A DNA stretch of 44,273 bases, from assembly GCA_017395105.1 (NCBI GenBank), contig JAFPWD010000005.1:1-44273 (forward strand), in the 5' to 3' direction. The DNA is from Clostridia bacterium. Lineage in GTDB: Bacteria > Bacillota > Clostridia > Christensenellales > CAG-138. Position 1 is the first letter of the stretch; every line of letters begins with the position of its first letter. The notes beneath the pieces are model-generated. The model ran no database searches, had not been told where the DNA came from, and saw only the letters and a list, made by a program, of their open reading frames with translations. Shown here one piece after another: positions 44,182 to 44,273 of this stretch. The position numbers and the translations under genes are program-made.

Positions 44182-44273
44182 CGCGGTTTTTGAGTTTGAT
44201 TTGGAAAATTATCTTTCGGTGTGCGGAAATCAGCGGTATTTATAGGGTTGGATTGATTTTTGGGTACACTAAA
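44133..44273. mobile_element. Possible IS end at the right window edge
   Basis: GGGGCTGTTGCA (44133-44144) is identical to the IS-like end at 176-187 (opposite orientation). The following 130 bp are AT-rich with no plus-strand gene. On the minus strand the frame stays open to the window edge and could be the end of a transposase. Evidence is thin. Confidence 0.3.

Overview
The window looks like the chromosome of a spore-forming, moderate-GC Clostridia-type Firmicute, probably a gut or rumen lineage. Evidence: a forespore sigma factor (sigG), a SpoIID-like cell-wall protein, a DUF1292 protein, pyruvate phosphate dikinase, class II FBP aldolase, strong GGAGG ribosome binding sites and many TTGxxx-17-TATAAT promoters. 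Nearly every gene has a recognisable family. Three AT-richer stretches look acquired: both window edges, about 28.5-29.5 kb, and about 36.9-38.5 kb.

Layout. 0-0.2 kb: end of a probable insertion sequence. 0.2-3.1 kb (minus): a cell-surface operon of SGNH hydrolase, DUF4358 lipoprotein and DHHW protein. 3.3-5.9 kb (minus): ppdK. 6.0-6.8 kb (plus): an unknown 118-aa protein and an MGMT/ATL-like protein that may be made from a leaderless mRNA. 6.8-8.8 kb (minus): SpoIID/SH3 protein. 9.1-13.0 kb (plus): sigG, a BlaI-type repressor and a CtpE-like P-type ATPase. 13.1-16.6 kb (minus): a tightly coupled operon of a STAS-kinase-HATPase fusion, a small alarmone-hydrolase-like HD protein and a YdcF membrane protein. 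16.7-18.7 kb (minus): lipoprotein, DUF1292 and fba. 18.8-24.3 kb (minus): a 30-residue leader peptide, an attenuator, a heterodimeric ABC exporter and rsmF. 24.4-28.3 kb (plus): groES-groEL and proS. 28.4-30.5 kb: tRNA-Tyr, a GNAT islet ended by a tRNA-tail remnant, and sdpR-sdpI. 30.7-36.8 kb (plus): PHP phosphatase, a large DarB/COG4646-like helicase and a type IIA topoisomerase B subunit. 36.9-38.5 kb: a phage-like lysin cassette facing an XRE regulator. 38.6-41.0 kb (plus): malQ and a phosphotransferase. 41.0-42.3 kb (minus): an AGCS amino-acid symporter. 42.4-44.1 kb: a candidate small RNA, then asnS. 44.1 kb to the end: a possible second IS end.

Most notable. First, the ABC exporter is preceded by a promoter, a short ORF with a very strong Shine-Dalgarno, and three mutually exclusive RNA pairings (SD:segment 2, segment 2:segment 3, segment 3:terminator arm). 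This is the layout expected for ribosome-controlled transcription attenuation, as known for bmrB-bmrCD. Second, one protein fuses an anti-sigma antagonist (STAS), an APH-fold kinase and an anti-sigma-type HATPase, and is coupled by a 1-bp gap to a (p)ppGpp-hydrolase-like gene. Third, an orphan promoter-terminator unit upstream of asnS could encode a roughly 140-nt sRNA with an exposed CCUCC motif. All functional statements come from reading the sequence; no database search or folding program was run.
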